Source: Bacteroidota bacterium (lineage in GTDB: Bacteria; Bacteroidota; Bacteroidia; Bacteroidales; UBA7960). Taken from it: a stretch of 35,296 bases of DNA. A program made the translations under genes and the position numbers. The notes under the pieces were generated by a model. It had not been told where the DNA came from, searched no databases, and was given only the letters and a program-made list of their open reading frames with translations. The stretch spans positions 1 through 35,296 of the forward strand of contig REDJ01000138.1 of assembly GCA_007693555.1 (NCBI GenBank), read 5' to 3'. Shown here piece after piece: positions 5,860 to 15,896 of the stretch. Position 1 is the stretch's first letter. Each line of letters starts with the position of its first letter.

Positions 5860-7347
5860 GTGAATAAAAAAGTACTCATCACAGGCAGCGGGCTGGGAGG
5901 GCTTACAACAGCGCTGAGGCTCGCAAACAGGGGCTACCAGGTAGAGATAGTAGAGAAATTTTCAACGCCCGGGGGCAGGCTGAATCAGATCAAAAAGGAT
6001 GGTTTTACCTTTGACATGGGGCCTACCTTTTTCAGCATGACTTATGAGTTTGATGAATTTGCCACAGACGCAGGCATTGAGATCCCCTTTACATTCAGAG
6101 AGCTGGACACGCTTTATGCGGTAAATTTCAGAGGTTCTGAAAAACGTTATTTTATTCATAAAGATTTGGATAAGCTGGCCGAAGAGTTTAAGGATGTGGA
6201 GCCGGATTTTAAAAATAAAATGGAGAAATTTCTCAAAAGGGGCGGCGATTTTTTCCATGCAGTGGAATATAAAATCCTGAAGCGCAACTACAATAACATC
6301 TGGGATTATCTGCTTGCCATGAGCAAAGTAAACCCGAAGTACCTGCCAAAGCTATGGAGAACAGTGTGGGATGAACTTGACCGGCACTTTGAGTCGCGCG
6401 AAGTAAAGGAGATATTTTCGCTGGTGGCATTTTTCCTGGGGGCCACACCCTTTGATACACCTGCCATTTACACTCTGCTTTCTTACACTGAACTGGTTCA
6501 CGACGGTTATCACAATGTAGAAGGCGGGATGTATAAAATTGTGGAAGGTCTTACCGGCGAGGCCAAAAAGAAAAACATCACCATACACTACAACACAGAA
6601 ATTGTGGATTACCGTGATGAAAACGGGGCACTGAAATCTTTGGTTGATCAGAACGGTAAAAAATGGGAGGCTGATATTTTTGTGGTAAACAGTGATGCGG
6701 CTTATTTCAGGGGAAAGGTATTCAAAAGACCGGAGTTCTCAGAAGAAAAGCTTGACAAAATGCGCTGGACGCTTGCCCCCTTTACGTTGTACCTGGGTAT
6801 AGACAAAAAACTGGATGAAGTCCCTTTGCACAATTATTTCCTTGGAGATAATTTTGAAGAGTATTCAAAAAAAGTCTTTAAAAATACCATTACATTTGAA
6901 AAGCCTTACTATTACGTGAATGTAGTGTCGCGGAGCGACCCGGGGAGTGCTCCTGCAGGCAAGGATGCCTTGTTTGTATTGTGTCCGGTACCTGATTTAC
7001 GTTTTAAGAAAGACTGGTCGGATAAGGAAATCATTACCCGTAATATCATCAGTGACCTTTCAGAACGAATGCACATAGACCTGGATAAACATATTATTTC
7101 GCAAACGGTTATGACTCCTGAGGATTGGGGAAATGCTTTCAATCTTTACAAAGGCAGCGGACTGGGATTGGGTCATGATTTGAGACAGATAGGAAGTTTC
7201 AGACCGAAAAATTTTGATGAAAAATATGCCAATGTTTTTTATGTGGGAGCAACCACGCTTCCCGGAACGGGTTTACCCATGGCGGTTATCAGCTCAAAAC
7301 TTGTTACAGAACGCATAATCAAAAAATATGGACTTTTACACACGTAA
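5860..7347 (+). CDS. crtI: Phytoene desaturase (CrtI type)
   Basis: This is an FAD-dependent desaturase expected to convert 15-cis-phytoene to lycopene at the membrane. Of 495 residues, the N-terminus holds the dinucleotide fold GSGLGG (9-14), then VEKFSTPGGRLNQI and FDMGPTFFSM, typical of CrtI. The C-terminal FAD-binding signature reads YVGATTLPGTGLPMAV (near 461-476). GTG at 5860 is chosen because the frame then starts directly with the Rossmann strand and because the -7 box overlaps the only other candidate start (TTG 5827). It overlaps crtB by 20 nt, so the two are translationally linked, and crtD follows. The neighbouring crtD is a distinct paralogue; which of the two makes lycopene is inferred from relative similarity and gene order. 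Confidence 0.88.
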   Translation: MNKKVLITGSGLGGLTTALRLANRGYQVEIVEKFSTPGGRLNQIKKDGFTFDMGPTFFSMTYEFDEFATDAGIEIPFTFRELDTLYAVNFRGSEKRYFIHKDLDKLAEEFKDVEPDFKNKMEKFLKRGGDFFHAVEYKILKRNYNNIWDYLLAMSKVNPKYLPKLWRTVWDELDRHFESREVKEIFSLVAFFLGATPFDTPAIYTLLSYTELVHDGYHNVEGGMYKIVEGLTGEAKKKNITIHYNTEIVDYRDENGALKSLVDQNGKKWEADIFVVNSDAAYFRGKVFKRPEFSEEKLDKMRWTLAPFTLYLGIDKKLDEVPLHNYFLGDNFEEYSKKVFKNTITFEKPYYYVNVVSRSDPGSAPAGKDALFVLCPVPDLRFKKDWSDKEIITRNIISDLSERMHIDLDKHIISQTVMTPEDWGNAFNLYKGSGLGLGHDLRQIGSFRPKNFDEKYANVFYVGATTLPGTGLPMAVISSKLVTERIIKKYGLLHT

Positions 7348-8161
7348 TGCACTTCAGATCAGCAAAACAACTACGCTGAACTATTCCACTTCATTCTCAA
7401 TGGGTGTGTGGATGTTAAGGAAGCAATACCGCCCGGCTATTTATGCTGTATATGGATTTGTGCGGTTTGCCGACGAAATCGTAGACACCTTTCATGATCA
7501 GGACAAAGAAAGCCTGTTAAAGCAGTTTACCAAAGACACCTACGATGCCATTGAAAGGAAGTTTAGCACCAACCCAATCCTGCACAGTTTTCAATGGGCT
7601 GTAAATGAGTACAAAATTGAGCGTGAGCATATTGAAGCATTCCTTTACAGCATGGAGCTTGACCTGTATAAGGACCGTTACAACCGCGAGGAATATCATC
7701 GGTATATTTATGGTTCTGCCGAAGTTATCGGGCTAATGTGCCTCAGGGTATTTTATCATGGGGATGATGAGAGCTATCAGAAACTTATTCATCCGGCGCG
7801 CAAGCTGGGAGAGGCTTTTCAGAAGGTCAACTTTTTGCGTGATATGTTATCAGATTACCATGAGCGGGGCCGGGTTTATTTTCCCGAGGTTGACTTTGAA
7901 AACTTTGATATCAGCATGAAAAAAGATATTGAAGATGAAATAGATATGGACTTTCAGGAAGCCTATGCAGGCATCAGACTTTTAAGAAAAGATGTGCGGC
8001 TGGGGGTTTTGCTGGCCTACAACTATTACCAGAAGTTGCTGGAAAAAATCCGGCGGGCCGAGCCCGATGCTTTGCTCGAAAAGCGTTTCCGAATCCCCAA
8101 TACGCGGAAGTTTATGCTCTTAATAAGATGCAACCTGCAAAATGCATTCAACATCCTTTAA
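7328..8161 (+). CDS. crtB: Phytoene synthase (squalene/phytoene synthase family)
   Basis: CrtB condenses two geranylgeranyl diphosphates head-to-head to 15-cis-phytoene, the first committed carotenoid step. The 277 residues are close to the family's usual length. The two Mg-diphosphate-binding acidic motifs are present: DEIVD (49-53) and DMLSD (172-176), the latter within NFLRDMLSDYHERGRVYFP, which also carries the conserved Arg and Tyr/Phe-Pro residues. The ATG at 7328 lies inside the end of crtI (20-nt overlap) and crtD begins 27 nt after the stop, so all three should be on one transcript. No geranylgeranyl diphosphate synthase gene is nearby; it must be encoded elsewhere. Confidence 0.94.
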   Translation: MDFYTRNALQISKTTTLNYSTSFSMGVWMLRKQYRPAIYAVYGFVRFADEIVDTFHDQDKESLLKQFTKDTYDAIERKFSTNPILHSFQWAVNEYKIEREHIEAFLYSMELDLYKDRYNREEYHRYIYGSAEVIGLMCLRVFYHGDDESYQKLIHPARKLGEAFQKVNFLRDMLSDYHERGRVYFPEVDFENFDISMKKDIEDEIDMDFQEAYAGIRLLRKDVRLGVLLAYNYYQKLLEKIRRAEPDALLEKRFRIPNTRKFMLLIRCNLQNAFNIL

Positions 8162-8188
8162 AAAATTCAAACAATAGAGATTCAGAAA

Positions 8189-9655
8189 GTGAAAACTGCA
8201 GCGGTAATAGGATCGGGAATTGGAGGTATTGGCAGTGCCCTGCGACTGGCGGCCAAAGGATATGATGTTACGGTATTTGAACAGGCACCCATACCGGGTG
8301 GAAAAATTTCGCAGATCCGTGAAAAAGATTTTCGTTTTGATACGGGCCCTTCACTGTTTACATTACCCAACCAGGTGGATGAACTTTTTGAGCTGTTTAG
8401 AGAAAATCCTTCAGATCATTTCAGATACCGCAAACTTGATACTTCATGCAAATATTTCTGGGATGACGGCACCATAATCAATGCATGGCAGGATACTGCA
8501 AGGTTTGCAAAGGAGGTGGAAGAAACCACAGGTGTGCACCAGGAAAAGATTTATGGCTTTCTGAGCAAAAGCCGGAAACTTTACGATATTACACGCGAAA
8601 TTTTCGTTTTCAATTCATTGCATAAGATCAAAAATTACCTTACACCCGGCTTCAGAAAGTCACTGATGCACGTGCACGAGATAAATGCTTTTACATCCAT
8701 GCACAATAAAAACCTGCGCTGGTTTAAACACCCCAAACTTGTACAGCTTTTTGACCGCTATGCCACCTATAACGGCTCCGACCCCTGGCAGGCTCCTGCT
8801 ACCCTCAATATCATTGCACACCTCGAACATAACATAGGAGCTTTCTTTCCCGAAAAGGGCATGTACAGCATTGTGGAGTCACTGGTGAAATTTGCCCTTG
8901 ATAAAGGTGTGAAATTCCGGTTCAATGCCCGTGTTCAGGAAATCATAAAAAAGGGCAAATACATTCATGCCCTGAAAGTAAATGATGAAGTTATTCGCTT
9001 CGATCTGGTTGTGAGCAATGTGGATGTGGATAATCTTTACCGCAATCTGTTGCCCGGTGAAAAAATACCGGCAACCCGCATGAAAAACAAAAGGTCAACC
9101 TCAGCACTTATTTTTTACTGGGGTGTTAACAAAACCTTTCCGGAGCTGGATGTGCATAATATTTTATTTTCTAATGATTACCGGCAGGAATTCGCGCATC
9201 TGTTTCATACAAAAACCATAAGCAATGATCTTACCGTTTACATTTTTATAAGCTCTAAGGCAGTAAAAGGCGATGCGCCCGAAGGGATGGAAAACTGGTA
9301 TGTGATGATAAATGCTCCTGAAAATGTTGGCCAGGACTGGGATAAAATGATTTCTGAGGCCCGTGAAAATATCATACAAAGAATCAATCATGTGCTGAAA
9401 ACCGACATTGAGAAACATATTCTTTTTGAAAGGACCGCCGACCCCAGAAGCATTGAAACCCAAACAGGGTCTTATCATGGTTCGCTTTACGGGCCCAGTT
9501 CAAACAGCCCTTTTTCAGCCTTTTTAAGACATCCCAACTTCAGCAGAAAATACAAAAATCTTTTTTTTACCGGTGGCAGTGTCCATCCCGGCGGAGGGAT
9601 CCCTTTGTGCCTGGCATCGGCAAAAATTGTCAGTGGTGAAATACCTGATGCCTGA
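8189..9655 (+). CDS. crtD: Carotenoid desaturase, CrtD-like (hydroxycarotenoid 3,4-desaturase)
   Basis: Second CrtI-family FAD enzyme of the operon, 488 residues. GSGIGG (8-13), FEQAPIPGGKISQI and FDTGPSLFTLPNQVDELF are typical of the CrtD branch; the C-terminal signature is FFTGGSVHPGGGIPLCLASAK. CrtD introduces a 3,4 double bond next to a 1-hydroxy group made by a CrtC/CruF hydratase, and a CruF-type gene is in fact present at 21557-22282. The start is a GTG at 8189 placing the Rossmann strand at the N-terminus. The stop at 9655 is about 107 nt from the convergent kinase gene, with no clear terminator. A CrtN- or CrtI-like role on another substrate cannot be excluded. Confidence 0.78.
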   Translation: MKTAAVIGSGIGGIGSALRLAAKGYDVTVFEQAPIPGGKISQIREKDFRFDTGPSLFTLPNQVDELFELFRENPSDHFRYRKLDTSCKYFWDDGTIINAWQDTARFAKEVEETTGVHQEKIYGFLSKSRKLYDITREIFVFNSLHKIKNYLTPGFRKSLMHVHEINAFTSMHNKNLRWFKHPKLVQLFDRYATYNGSDPWQAPATLNIIAHLEHNIGAFFPEKGMYSIVESLVKFALDKGVKFRFNARVQEIIKKGKYIHALKVNDEVIRFDLVVSNVDVDNLYRNLLPGEKIPATRMKNKRSTSALIFYWGVNKTFPELDVHNILFSNDYRQEFAHLFHTKTISNDLTVYIFISSKAVKGDAPEGMENWYVMINAPENVGQDWDKMISEARENIIQRINHVLKTDIEKHILFERTADPRSIETQTGSYHGSLYGPSSNSPFSAFLRHPNFSRKYKNLFFTGGSVHPGGGIPLCLASAKIVSGEIPDA

Positions 9656-9762
9656 TTAAAAAAGATATTCTTCTTTTTGCCAGCCAGGAAGTTCAATTTT
9701 GCAATGAATTGATATGTATTTTTATTGCGTTGGCTTTAGTAATGTCTCAAAATATGCTGAAT

Positions 9763-12606
9763 TCAGGCTTGTGTGTTTAAAGTAAAACAGAAAACGGAGC
9801 CTTTGTTGTGTCCCTGAGATTCGACCCATACCTTGCCATTGTGGTTTTCCACAATGTTCTTAACGAGTGATAGGCCAACGCCAGTACCGAGGCTGTTGTT
9901 ATCAAGCTTGTTGAACAGGCCAAAAATTTTATCATGGTAGGCTTCTGGTATGCCGATCCCATTATCTTCAACGCAGAAAACAGCTTTGTCATCTTCGTTT
10001 CGGTGATAGATCTTTATCACCGGTTTTTGTTCGTTCACTGAAAATTTTATGGCATTTTCGATGAGGTTCTGATATAATTCACGAGTACGCGATTTATCTG
10101 CATAAACCTCAGGCATTTCTTCATCAATAATAATTTCGCAACCTTTTTCGCGGATAACACCAAAAAGAAGTTCTTTAACTTCATATGCCACGGTTGTCAT
10201 AGAAAACTCCTCATAGGGATTAACAATGCGCCCCACCCTGGAAAGATGCAGCAAATCTTCAAGCAGGTCTTGCATTTTATCGGTGGCATTTTCAATGCGC
10301 ATAATATTTTCATCAACATCCTGTTGATTACCTTCTTTAAGGTCTTCCTTCAATAGCCCCAGGAACCCTTTAATTGTAACCAGGGGACTGCGAAGGTCAT
10401 GAGAAACGCTGTATGAGAAACGCTCCAGTTCTGAATTGATTCGCTCAAGCTCATCCATCTGTTGCCTGATAACCTTTTCAGCCTCCACCCGCTTTGTAAT
10501 GTCAAAGTATAATCCAATTATCCCCAGGGTTTTGCCATTATGATCATGAAAAACAATTTTATGAAAAACTGCATCCATCAATCTGCCATCAGGAAAGCGA
10601 ACATTTGTCTGATAGCTCTGGCTTGAACCTAATTCATATAACTCCTGATCTTTTTCATGAAATACGTCAGCCTGGCTTTTCTCAAAGATATCATAAACTG
10701 TTTTCCCTATAATTTCTTCCCTGGGCATTCCAAGATATTCGCAAAAAGAGTTATTACACCCGGTATAAACACCTTTCACATCTTTATAAAACAATGGAAA
10801 AGGAATGTTATCCACAATCAATCGTAAGAAATACGACTGAAATTCCGCCTCCTGCATTGCATCAATTTCCTTGGTTATATCAAGAATAAAACCTTCAATG
10901 TATTTGAGCTCGTTTTTTTCATTAAACACGCCATGCGATTGTTCCCATACCCATATGAGCTTACCCTCTTTTGATTTGATACGATACCTTACCTGGTACT
11001 TTTGATTCTTGCTTAATCCTTTTTCCACTTCATCCCTCACATGCCGGCGATCTTCATCATAAATAATTTCTTCGTATGCAATTCTGTTGTTATTGAGAAC
11101 CTCATAGGGTCTGTAGCCCGTTAATTTTTCCACTCCCGAGCTTATGAAAAGCATAGTCCATTTTTTATCGGTAAGACACCGGAAGGCCATGCCGGGTAAA
11201 TTGCTTACCAGGGTAGCATTAATGCTTTCAGATTCCCTGAGTGCCTGTTGGGTTTTAAATTTCTGGTCAATATCATTAAACGAAAAATAATAATTCAGTT
11301 TACCACTCTCCTGAAAACTCACAGCATGATATTCAACATGAAACTGCTCACCACTCTGACGCACAAAATCAGCTTCTCCCAGAATGTGATTCTGTTGGGT
11401 AAGCTTTTCCATTTCTGCAAGCATAGTCTCCTTTGAAGAATCAGCAACTATATCAGGGAAACCGCCCATATTTAAACTTGCAGGTAAAGACCCCAGAATC
11501 CTGCTTGCAGATGCATTGGCTTGCTTAATCATAAGATTATCATCCAGAATTAGTATGGCATAAGGAGAGTAATCAAAAATTTTGGCGAACCTCCGTTGTC
11601 CTTCTTTTGCGGTTTTAAATGTTTCAACCTGCTCTGTAATATCCATAACAAGAACAAGCCTGGTTTTTCGGTTACCTGCTTCAGGGAGGCTATGGGCAAT
11701 GATCTCCGCATTGAACACACTACCATCTTTTCTTTTATGCAACCACCCACTACTCCGCTGATAATCAGGCATACTGTCTGCCATTTGGCTGAGAAATGCC
11801 GGAATCTCCGAAGCAGGTCGAAGATCCAATAAAGTGAGATTGAGCATTTCTTCCTCAGAATATCCGTATTGATATTGCGCCGCCTTGTTTACTTCCAATA
11901 TCCTCAAATCCTGAAGATCATAAACCATCATGGAATGTGGATTATTATCAAATAAATAACCATATCTTCTGGAGCTGTTTTTATACTTCTCGGTCAGTTG
12001 TTTTTTTTCGTCAATATCAAAAAGAAAGCCTATTATCCCCTGAAACTTTTTATCATTCCCAAAACGAGGGATACACGAATTGAATACCCAGCGATAATTG
12101 CCATCTTTATCCAGGATCCTGTATTCAAGTGAGAATGTATCCTTGTTAATTAAACCTTGTGAAAACTTATCAATATACAGGGGTTTGTCATCCGTATGAA
12201 TAATTTCTATCCATGAAAGAGGTTTGTCTTTGGGAATAGGATATCCCGTAAATTCAATCCACTTATCATTATAAAAAATACAGTGACCATAAATGTCTGT
12301 CTGCCAGATAGGTTGGTAATGCCGGTTGAGAAAATCGTGTTGCAAAGATTCATTTTCCAGGATGTTAAGTTTTGCCTGCCTTAAATCATGCAGAATCCAT
12401 GACATGATAAAATAAATCAAAGCCCCGCTTCCCATAACGAACCCCCAGCCCTTATAGGTTTGAACCCTTGTTAATAGCATGGGATCCTCAACGAGCATGG
12501 CAACCAGGGTATCAGAAAATAATATCCAAAGCACTCCAAAAATTACATATGACACTGCCACCCAAAGGGCAGGTTTTTTTTTCTGTAATATCTGCTTTTT
12601 CCACAT
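9763..12606 (-). CDS. Membrane-bound sensor histidine kinase with five PAS domains
   Basis: A 947-residue sensor kinase. Two N-terminal membrane helices (near 14-36 and 52-68) are separated by a short external segment. About five PAS/PAC modules follow (roughly 90-205, 215-330, 345-450, 460-580 and 585-710), several showing the PAC signature (YRILDKDGNYRWV; YRIKSKEGKLIWVWEQ). HisKA contains the phospho-accepting His in SYSVSHDLRSPL. HATPase_c has the N box NLIENAIKFS, the G1 box EDNGIGIP and the G2 box GTGVGLSLVKNI. There is no receiver domain and no response regulator next to it, so it is an orphan. The lack of a large extracellular domain suggests the PAS modules sense intracellular or membrane-linked signals. 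Convergence with crtD does not by itself imply a role in pigment control. Confidence 0.92.
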   Translation of the reverse strand: MWKKQILQKKKPALWVAVSYVIFGVLWILFSDTLVAMLVEDPMLLTRVQTYKGWGFVMGSGALIYFIMSWILHDLRQAKLNILENESLQHDFLNRHYQPIWQTDIYGHCIFYNDKWIEFTGYPIPKDKPLSWIEIIHTDDKPLYIDKFSQGLINKDTFSLEYRILDKDGNYRWVFNSCIPRFGNDKKFQGIIGFLFDIDEKKQLTEKYKNSSRRYGYLFDNNPHSMMVYDLQDLRILEVNKAAQYQYGYSEEEMLNLTLLDLRPASEIPAFLSQMADSMPDYQRSSGWLHKRKDGSVFNAEIIAHSLPEAGNRKTRLVLVMDITEQVETFKTAKEGQRRFAKIFDYSPYAILILDDNLMIKQANASASRILGSLPASLNMGGFPDIVADSSKETMLAEMEKLTQQNHILGEADFVRQSGEQFHVEYHAVSFQESGKLNYYFSFNDIDQKFKTQQALRESESINATLVSNLPGMAFRCLTDKKWTMLFISSGVEKLTGYRPYEVLNNNRIAYEEIIYDEDRRHVRDEVEKGLSKNQKYQVRYRIKSKEGKLIWVWEQSHGVFNEKNELKYIEGFILDITKEIDAMQEAEFQSYFLRLIVDNIPFPLFYKDVKGVYTGCNNSFCEYLGMPREEIIGKTVYDIFEKSQADVFHEKDQELYELGSSQSYQTNVRFPDGRLMDAVFHKIVFHDHNGKTLGIIGLYFDITKRVEAEKVIRQQMDELERINSELERFSYSVSHDLRSPLVTIKGFLGLLKEDLKEGNQQDVDENIMRIENATDKMQDLLEDLLHLSRVGRIVNPYEEFSMTTVAYEVKELLFGVIREKGCEIIIDEEMPEVYADKSRTRELYQNLIENAIKFSVNEQKPVIKIYHRNEDDKAVFCVEDNGIGIPEAYHDKIFGLFNKLDNNSLGTGVGLSLVKNIVENHNGKVWVESQGHNKGSVFCFTLNTQA

Positions 12607-12804
12607 AGGCTAGTGCTTTGGTTTATTAAAACAGAAAAATCTTTAACCTAATGCAGTGCTATTTCTGAAAATTTATGTAGGTTTGCTGCTTTGGTTATGT
12701 AAACATAATATTTTTTTTACACAAATACGTATCCGGAAATGAATAATTGAATTCTGTTTAAACATAAAATAATAACCCAATATTTTTAAAACAACACAAC
12801 TATT

Positions 12805-14181
12805 ATGGATGATATTAAAAGCTACATTGAAAAACACAAAGACCGTTTTTTGGAAGAACTTTTTGAATTGATCAGGATACCCTCGGTAAGTTCCAAGGAG
12901 TCGCACAAAGAAGATATGTATAAAGCTGCCGGCTGGGTGAAAGATAAGTTACTGGCAGATGGTGCAGATCATGCTGAGGTGATTGAAACGGAGGGACATC
13001 CGGTAGTTTACGGAGAAAAAACCATAGATCCTTCTTTACCCACTGTATTGGTATATGGGCACTATGATGTGCAACCTGCAGAACCTTTTGATTTGTGGAA
13101 AAGCCCGCCATTTGAACCCGAAATCCGTGACGGAAAGATTTATGCCAGGGGTGCCAATGATGACAAAGGGCAGATGTTTATGCACTTCAAAGCGTTTGAA
13201 TACCTGCTGCAAACAAATCAACTTGCGTGTAATGTTAAATTCATGATCGAAGGTGAAGAAGAAATTGGTTCACCCAGCCTGGGAAAATTTTGTGAACAGA
13301 ACAAGGAAAAACTCAAGTCAGATGTAATTCTGGTATCAGATACTTCGATGCTTGGCCCGGATATTCCTTCCATAACCACAGGCTTAAGAGGATTAGCCTA
13401 TATGGAAGTTGAAGTTACAGGCCCCAGTCACGACCTGCATTCAGGCCTTTATGGCGGAGCAGTTGATAATCCGGTGAATGTGCTTTGTGATATGATCTCT
13501 TCGCTTCGCGATGATAAAAACCGTATAAACATACCTGGCTTCTATGATGATGTGGAAGAACTAAGCAAGGAAGAACGCGCTGAAATGGCAAGAGCTCCAT
13601 TTGACCTTGAGGAGTTTAAAAAACATATTGACATTGCACAGGAAAACGGAGAAGAGGGTTACTCAACCATGGAACGCACGGGCATCCGACCCAGCCTTGA
13701 CGTTAACGGGATATGGGGAGGATATACTGAAAAAGGTGCCAAAACCGTTTTGCCTTCCAAAGCTTATGCAAAAATAAGTATGAGACTTGTGCCCCACCAG
13801 CAATCCAAAAAAATTGAGCAGCTTTTCAAAAAGCATTTTGAAGCCATCGCTCCGAAAACCGTGAAGGTAAAAGTTGAATTTCTGCACGGAGGTGAAGGAT
13901 ATGTATCGCCAACCGACACGTTAGCATATCAGGCTGCAAGTAAGGCTTATGAGAAAACCTATGGTATCAAACCCATACCGGTAAGAAGCGGAGGAAGTAT
14001 TCCTATTATTTCTCTTTTTGAAAACATACTGGGTACCAAATCCATACTGATGGGATTTGGGCTGGATTCGGATGCCATTCATTCACCCAATGAAAAATAT
14101 GATCTTAAACAGTTCTACAAAGGAATTGAAACCATACCATGGTTTTATAAATATTTTACAGAAATGGCCCGCAACAAATAA
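12805..14181 (+). CDS. M20 family metallodipeptidase
   Basis: A zinc dipeptidase of the M20 family, carnosinase/CNDP-like branch, 458 residues. Metal and catalytic motifs are in the expected order: GHYDVQP (about 86-92), ARGANDDKGQ with the bridging Asp (about 115-124), MIEGEEEIGSP with the catalytic Glu pair (about 148-158), a dimerisation domain beginning around HDLHSGLYGG (about 210-219), and the C-terminal metal His in DAIHSPNEKY (about 430). The ATG at 12805 follows an AT-rich leader; TAGGTTTG at 12678-12685 is a possible but distant -7 element. No signal peptide is seen, so it is probably cytoplasmic. It stands alone and is followed by a terminator (14204-14240). The true substrate cannot be told. 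Confidence 0.9.
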   Translation: MDDIKSYIEKHKDRFLEELFELIRIPSVSSKESHKEDMYKAAGWVKDKLLADGADHAEVIETEGHPVVYGEKTIDPSLPTVLVYGHYDVQPAEPFDLWKSPPFEPEIRDGKIYARGANDDKGQMFMHFKAFEYLLQTNQLACNVKFMIEGEEEIGSPSLGKFCEQNKEKLKSDVILVSDTSMLGPDIPSITTGLRGLAYMEVEVTGPSHDLHSGLYGGAVDNPVNVLCDMISSLRDDKNRINIPGFYDDVEELSKEERAEMARAPFDLEEFKKHIDIAQENGEEGYSTMERTGIRPSLDVNGIWGGYTEKGAKTVLPSKAYAKISMRLVPHQQSKKIEQLFKKHFEAIAPKTVKVKVEFLHGGEGYVSPTDTLAYQAASKAYEKTYGIKPIPVRSGGSIPIISLFENILGTKSILMGFGLDSDAIHSPNEKYDLKQFYKGIETIPWFYKYFTEMARNK

Positions 14182-14203
14182 GTTTGAAACAAGAAAACCA
14201 AAG

Positions 14204-14240
14204 GAGGTTGTCTGGTAATTTTTTTGCAGGCAACCTCTTT
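14204..14240 (+). terminator. Intrinsic terminator of the M20 dipeptidase gene
   Basis: GAGGTTGTCTG (14204-14214) pairs with CAGGCAACCTC (14227-14237), followed by TTTATT. Its GAGGTTGTCT arm is shared with the structure after the phosphofructokinase gene (18977-19054). Confidence 0.75.
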
Positions 14241-14416
14241 ATTCTTTTCATTCAGCTGCTGCAAAATAAAAATATGCTTTGAGTTGCCATTGCCGGGATA
14301 ATCAATTTGAATTTAATGTTGATATCTTGATTTGATAAAAAAATTTGACTGTTAATGAATTAAATACGAGAGAACTGATTTTGTTATATGGAATAAAATC
14401 TCAATGCAACCATTTA

Positions 14417-14451
14417 TTTGTAACATTCTGTCGAAAAAAAGCATAAATTTG
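14417..14451 (+). promoter_or_regulatory. Promoter of ugd
   Basis: TTTG (14417-14420) and TAAATTTG (14444-14451) match the -33 and -7 consensus, with 23 nt between them, slightly long. Expected start is near 14457, about 42 nt before the ATG at 14499. Confidence 0.6.
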
Positions 14452-14498
14452 CAGCGTTTCATTAAAAACTGATTTTTTAAAAACAGAAATCCAATATT

Positions 14499-15893
14499 AT
14501 GACCAAAATAAACACCATCTGCTGCATTGGAGCAGGATATGTCGGGGGTCCCACCATGGCAGTTATTGCCCAGAAGTGCCCTGAAATCAAAGTTGTTGTT
14601 GTTGATATCAACGCTGAGCGAATTGCAGCGTGGCAAACAGATGATTTGCCTATATATGAGCCCGGTTTGCTTGAAGTAGTGAAGGAGGCCCGTGGTCGTA
14701 ACTTATTTTTTTCTACAGATATTGATGCTGCAATAGAGGAGGCTCAAATGATTTTTATGAGCGTGAATACTCCCACAAAAACTTATGGTTTAGGCAAAGG
14801 ACGTGCTGCCGATTTAAAGTTTGTGGAGCTCAGCGCCAGAAGGATTGCTGAAGTAAGCAAAACAGACAAAATTGTTGTGGAAAAATCAACCTTGCCTGTA
14901 AGAACAGCCGAATCAATTAAAACCATTTTAAGCGAATATAAAAACGGAGTAAAATTCCAGGTTTTATCAAATCCCGAATTCCTTGCAGAGGGCACAGCCG
15001 TCAATGACCTGCACTACCCTGACAGGGTGCTTATTGGGGGGGATCAAACACCGGGTGGACTGGAGGCCATTGAAGCACTTACCGATATCTATGCACACTG
15101 GGTGCCCCGCGAAAAAATAATTCAGACACGTTTGTGGTCTTCTGAGCTGAGCAAACTCACTGCAAATGCTTTTCTGGCGCAAAGAATATCATCTATAAAC
15201 AGCATTTCTGCATTGTGTGAAGTAACAGGTGCCGATGTGGATGAGGTGGCATACGCCATTGGCACTGACTCACGCATTGGGCCCAAATTCCTTAAGGCCT
15301 CAGTGGGGTTTGGAGGGTCATGTTTCCAGAAGGATATACTGAATCTTGTGTACCTGAGCGAATACTTCGGACTGCCCGAAGTAGCTGCATACTGGGACCA
15401 GGTGATTATCATGAACGATTACCAGAAAAAACGTTTTGCCAGAAATATCATTCATAGCTTATTTAATACAGTTTCCGGTAAAAAGATCGCCTTGCTTGGT
15501 TGGGCATTTAAAAAGGACACAAACGACACCCGCGAATCTGCAGCAATTTATGTTGCCGATGACCTTTTGAGCGATCTGGCTGAAGTAAGCGTTTATGACC
15601 CGCAGGTGCCTGCTTCAGCAATGTATGCTGATCTGAATTATCTGCAAACCCGGCCCGCAGCTGAAAATAAGGAAATGCTTAAAGTACATTCTGATGCCTA
15701 TGAAGCCTGCAAGGATGCCCATGCCATTGCCATTATTACAGAATGGGATGAGTTTAAAACACTGGACTGGCAGAAGATTTTTGACAATATGAAAAAGCCG
15801 GCTTTCTTATTTGATGGGCGAAACATACTGGATCACAAACAATTGAAAAATATGGGCTTTAAGATAAAAGCCATAGGGAAAGGAGAAGACTGA
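14499..15893 (+). CDS. ugd: UDP-glucose 6-dehydrogenase
   Basis: Oxidises UDP-glucose to UDP-glucuronate with two NAD+, supplying precursors for capsule and other glycans. The 464 residues resemble the longer, animal-type UGDH. The NAD-binding motif GAGYVGG is at 11-17; [12 protein letters not shown]-like text appears as [23 protein letters not shown] and [10 protein letters not shown] mark the substrate pocket; the catalytic cysteine is in FGGSCFQKD (about 268-276); the C-terminal domain has [14 protein letters not shown]. It has its own promoter and ends 3 nt from the convergent hslR stop, with no terminator between. It could also supply UDP-sugar for glycosylation, but no link to the carotenoid glycosyltransferase is shown. 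Confidence 0.95.
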   Translation: MTKINTICCIGAGYVGGPTMAVIAQKCPEIKVVVVDINAERIAAWQTDDLPIYEPGLLEVVKEARGRNLFFSTDIDAAIEEAQMIFMSVNTPTKTYGLGKGRAADLKFVELSARRIAEVSKTDKIVVEKSTLPVRTAESIKTILSEYKNGVKFQVLSNPEFLAEGTAVNDLHYPDRVLIGGDQTPGGLEAIEALTDIYAHWVPREKIIQTRLWSSELSKLTANAFLAQRISSINSISALCEVTGADVDEVAYAIGTDSRIGPKFLKASVGFGGSCFQKDILNLVYLSEYFGLPEVAAYWDQVIIMNDYQKKRFARNIIHSLFNTVSGKKIALLGWAFKKDTNDTRESAAIYVADDLLSDLAEVSVYDPQVPASAMYADLNYLQTRPAAENKEMLKVHSDAYEACKDAHAIAIITEWDEFKTLDWQKIFDNMKKPAFLFDGRNILDHKQLKNMGFKIKAIGKGED

Positions 15894-15896
15894 TAT

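Noticed and set aside
9164-9478. 104-codon minus-strand frame within crtD
   Set aside because: Antisense shadow of crtD with no promoter or family features.
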